Positions 63,401 through 64,000 of a stretch of 64,000 bases of DNA are shown here, piece after piece; the first letter of the stretch is position 1; each line of letters begins with the position of its first letter. The notes under the pieces were generated by a model. That model did not search any database and was not told the DNA's origin. It saw only the letters and a program-made list of their open reading frames with translations. The position numbers were made by a program, and so were the translations under genes. Source of the DNA: Phalacrocorax aristotelis (lineage: Eukaryota; Chordata; Aves; Suliformes; Phalacrocoracidae); contig NC_134283.1 in assembly GCF_949628215.1 (NCBI RefSeq), positions 22,670,975-22,734,974 of the forward strand, written 5' to 3'.

Positions 63401-64000
63401 GCTGCTGCCAGCAAGGGCCAACCCAGGGCTGCAAGCAGGGCAGAGGAAGTGTCTCTCCTGCCAGCAACACTGCAGTGCTTCAGGGTTTCGCAGAAAAAGG
63501 GTGCAGGAAATTTCCTAGAAGCAGCCACTTGCCGCATCCCAGGGCCGGATGGGATCTTCCAGCAGATGCCATCTCCACCAAGGTGAGATCGATTCCCCAG
63601 AAAGAGCAGCTGGACTCTCCTGGTCAAGGATTTGAGCTTCCCACAGGCAGGGATAAGTGGGAGGAGATGGCAGCACAAACATCACCTGGGAAAGGGCACA
63701 GCCCATACATCAGAGCTGAGCTGGGGTAGATGGGCGTTCCACCAAGAAGAGGGAGTTGAAGAGCTGCAGTGATAACTGCGTTAATAATCACCTTCAGAGG
63801 GAACACAGCAAACCCAGAACAAAGCACCAGCAAGCCGCAAAAGCTATCCATCAGCAAGATCTGTTGCTGGGAAAGACACCCACAGCCCAGGGACAGCTCG
63901 ACCAGATTGGCACCAATGCCAAGCCAGCACCAGTAAAACATCTGCCTGGGACCTTGGAGAGAGAGAGGCCAGATGGGAGCCTGACTGCAAAGTCAGACAG
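57419..64000 (-). other. Probable HSD11B2 intron 1 (or upstream flank)
   Basis: A splice acceptor (CTTTTGCAG) at 57419 shows that an exon lies upstream. I scanned the minus strand for a GC-rich exon ending in the expected AVLIT plus G before a GT donor and found none, so exon 1 is probably beyond 64000. The stretch holds an A/CA-rich simple repeat (59268-59326) and many chance open frames on both strands, none with a recognised family. Confidence 0.6.
59268..59326. repeat. CA/A-rich simple repeat
   Basis: An alternating (CA)n and A-run tract, impure, about 59 bp. Confidence 0.85.

Noticed and set aside
1-64000. CRISPR, phage, plasmid, operon or endogenous retrovirus
   Set aside because: No spaced identical repeats of CRISPR type, no prokaryotic gene packing, and no LTR, gag, pol or env-like sequence was recognised.

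Overview
The window is nuclear DNA of a vertebrate, almost certainly a bird. Evidence for this is split genes with GT-AG introns, fossil LINEs of the CR1 family (the main avian retroposon), compact GC-rich gene ends, and a bird-like agouti-related protein. Gene content matches the avian counterpart of human 16q21-q22 (chicken chromosome 11 type); the species cannot be named from sequence alone.

Layout, left to right. (1) 352-4200, minus: SETD6, a SET-domain lysine methyltransferase, complete in nine coding exons, with a GC-rich 5' end carrying two CACGTG boxes. (2) 5010-5523: tRNA-His(GTG) on minus and tRNA-Lys(TTT) on plus. (3) 7086-10880, minus: a complete five-coding-exon paralogue of the kinase SNRK, distinct from canonical SNRK. 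A minisatellite (10975-11720) and a CRE-bearing GC-rich probable promoter (near 11816) lie upstream. (4) 14422-17760, plus: AGRP, the melanocortin antagonist neuropeptide, three coding exons plus a probable TATA-driven non-coding first exon. (5) 18368-54342, plus: ATP6V0D1, subunit d1 of the V-ATPase, eight coding exons over 35 kb, 351 residues, with two CLEAR-type boxes just upstream. (6) 55014-57418, minus: HSD11B2, exons 2-5, tail-to-tail with ATP6V0D1; its first exon was not found and probably lies beyond base 64000.

The genes are independent single-copy loci, not an operon or a system. HSD11B2-ATP6V0D1-AGRP is the order known in human 16q22.1, while SETD6 and the SNRK paralogue flank AGRP here in place of the human neighbours. 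Most of the rest is intron or intergenic DNA with a few CR1 remnants and simple repeats. I saw no CRISPR, phage, plasmid or bacterial content, no endogenous virus, and nothing I would call a new biological system. The most notable details are the second SNRK-type kinase, a near-perfect 39-bp tandem duplication of a SETD6 splice donor, and the regulatory sites of AGRP and ATP6V0D1.
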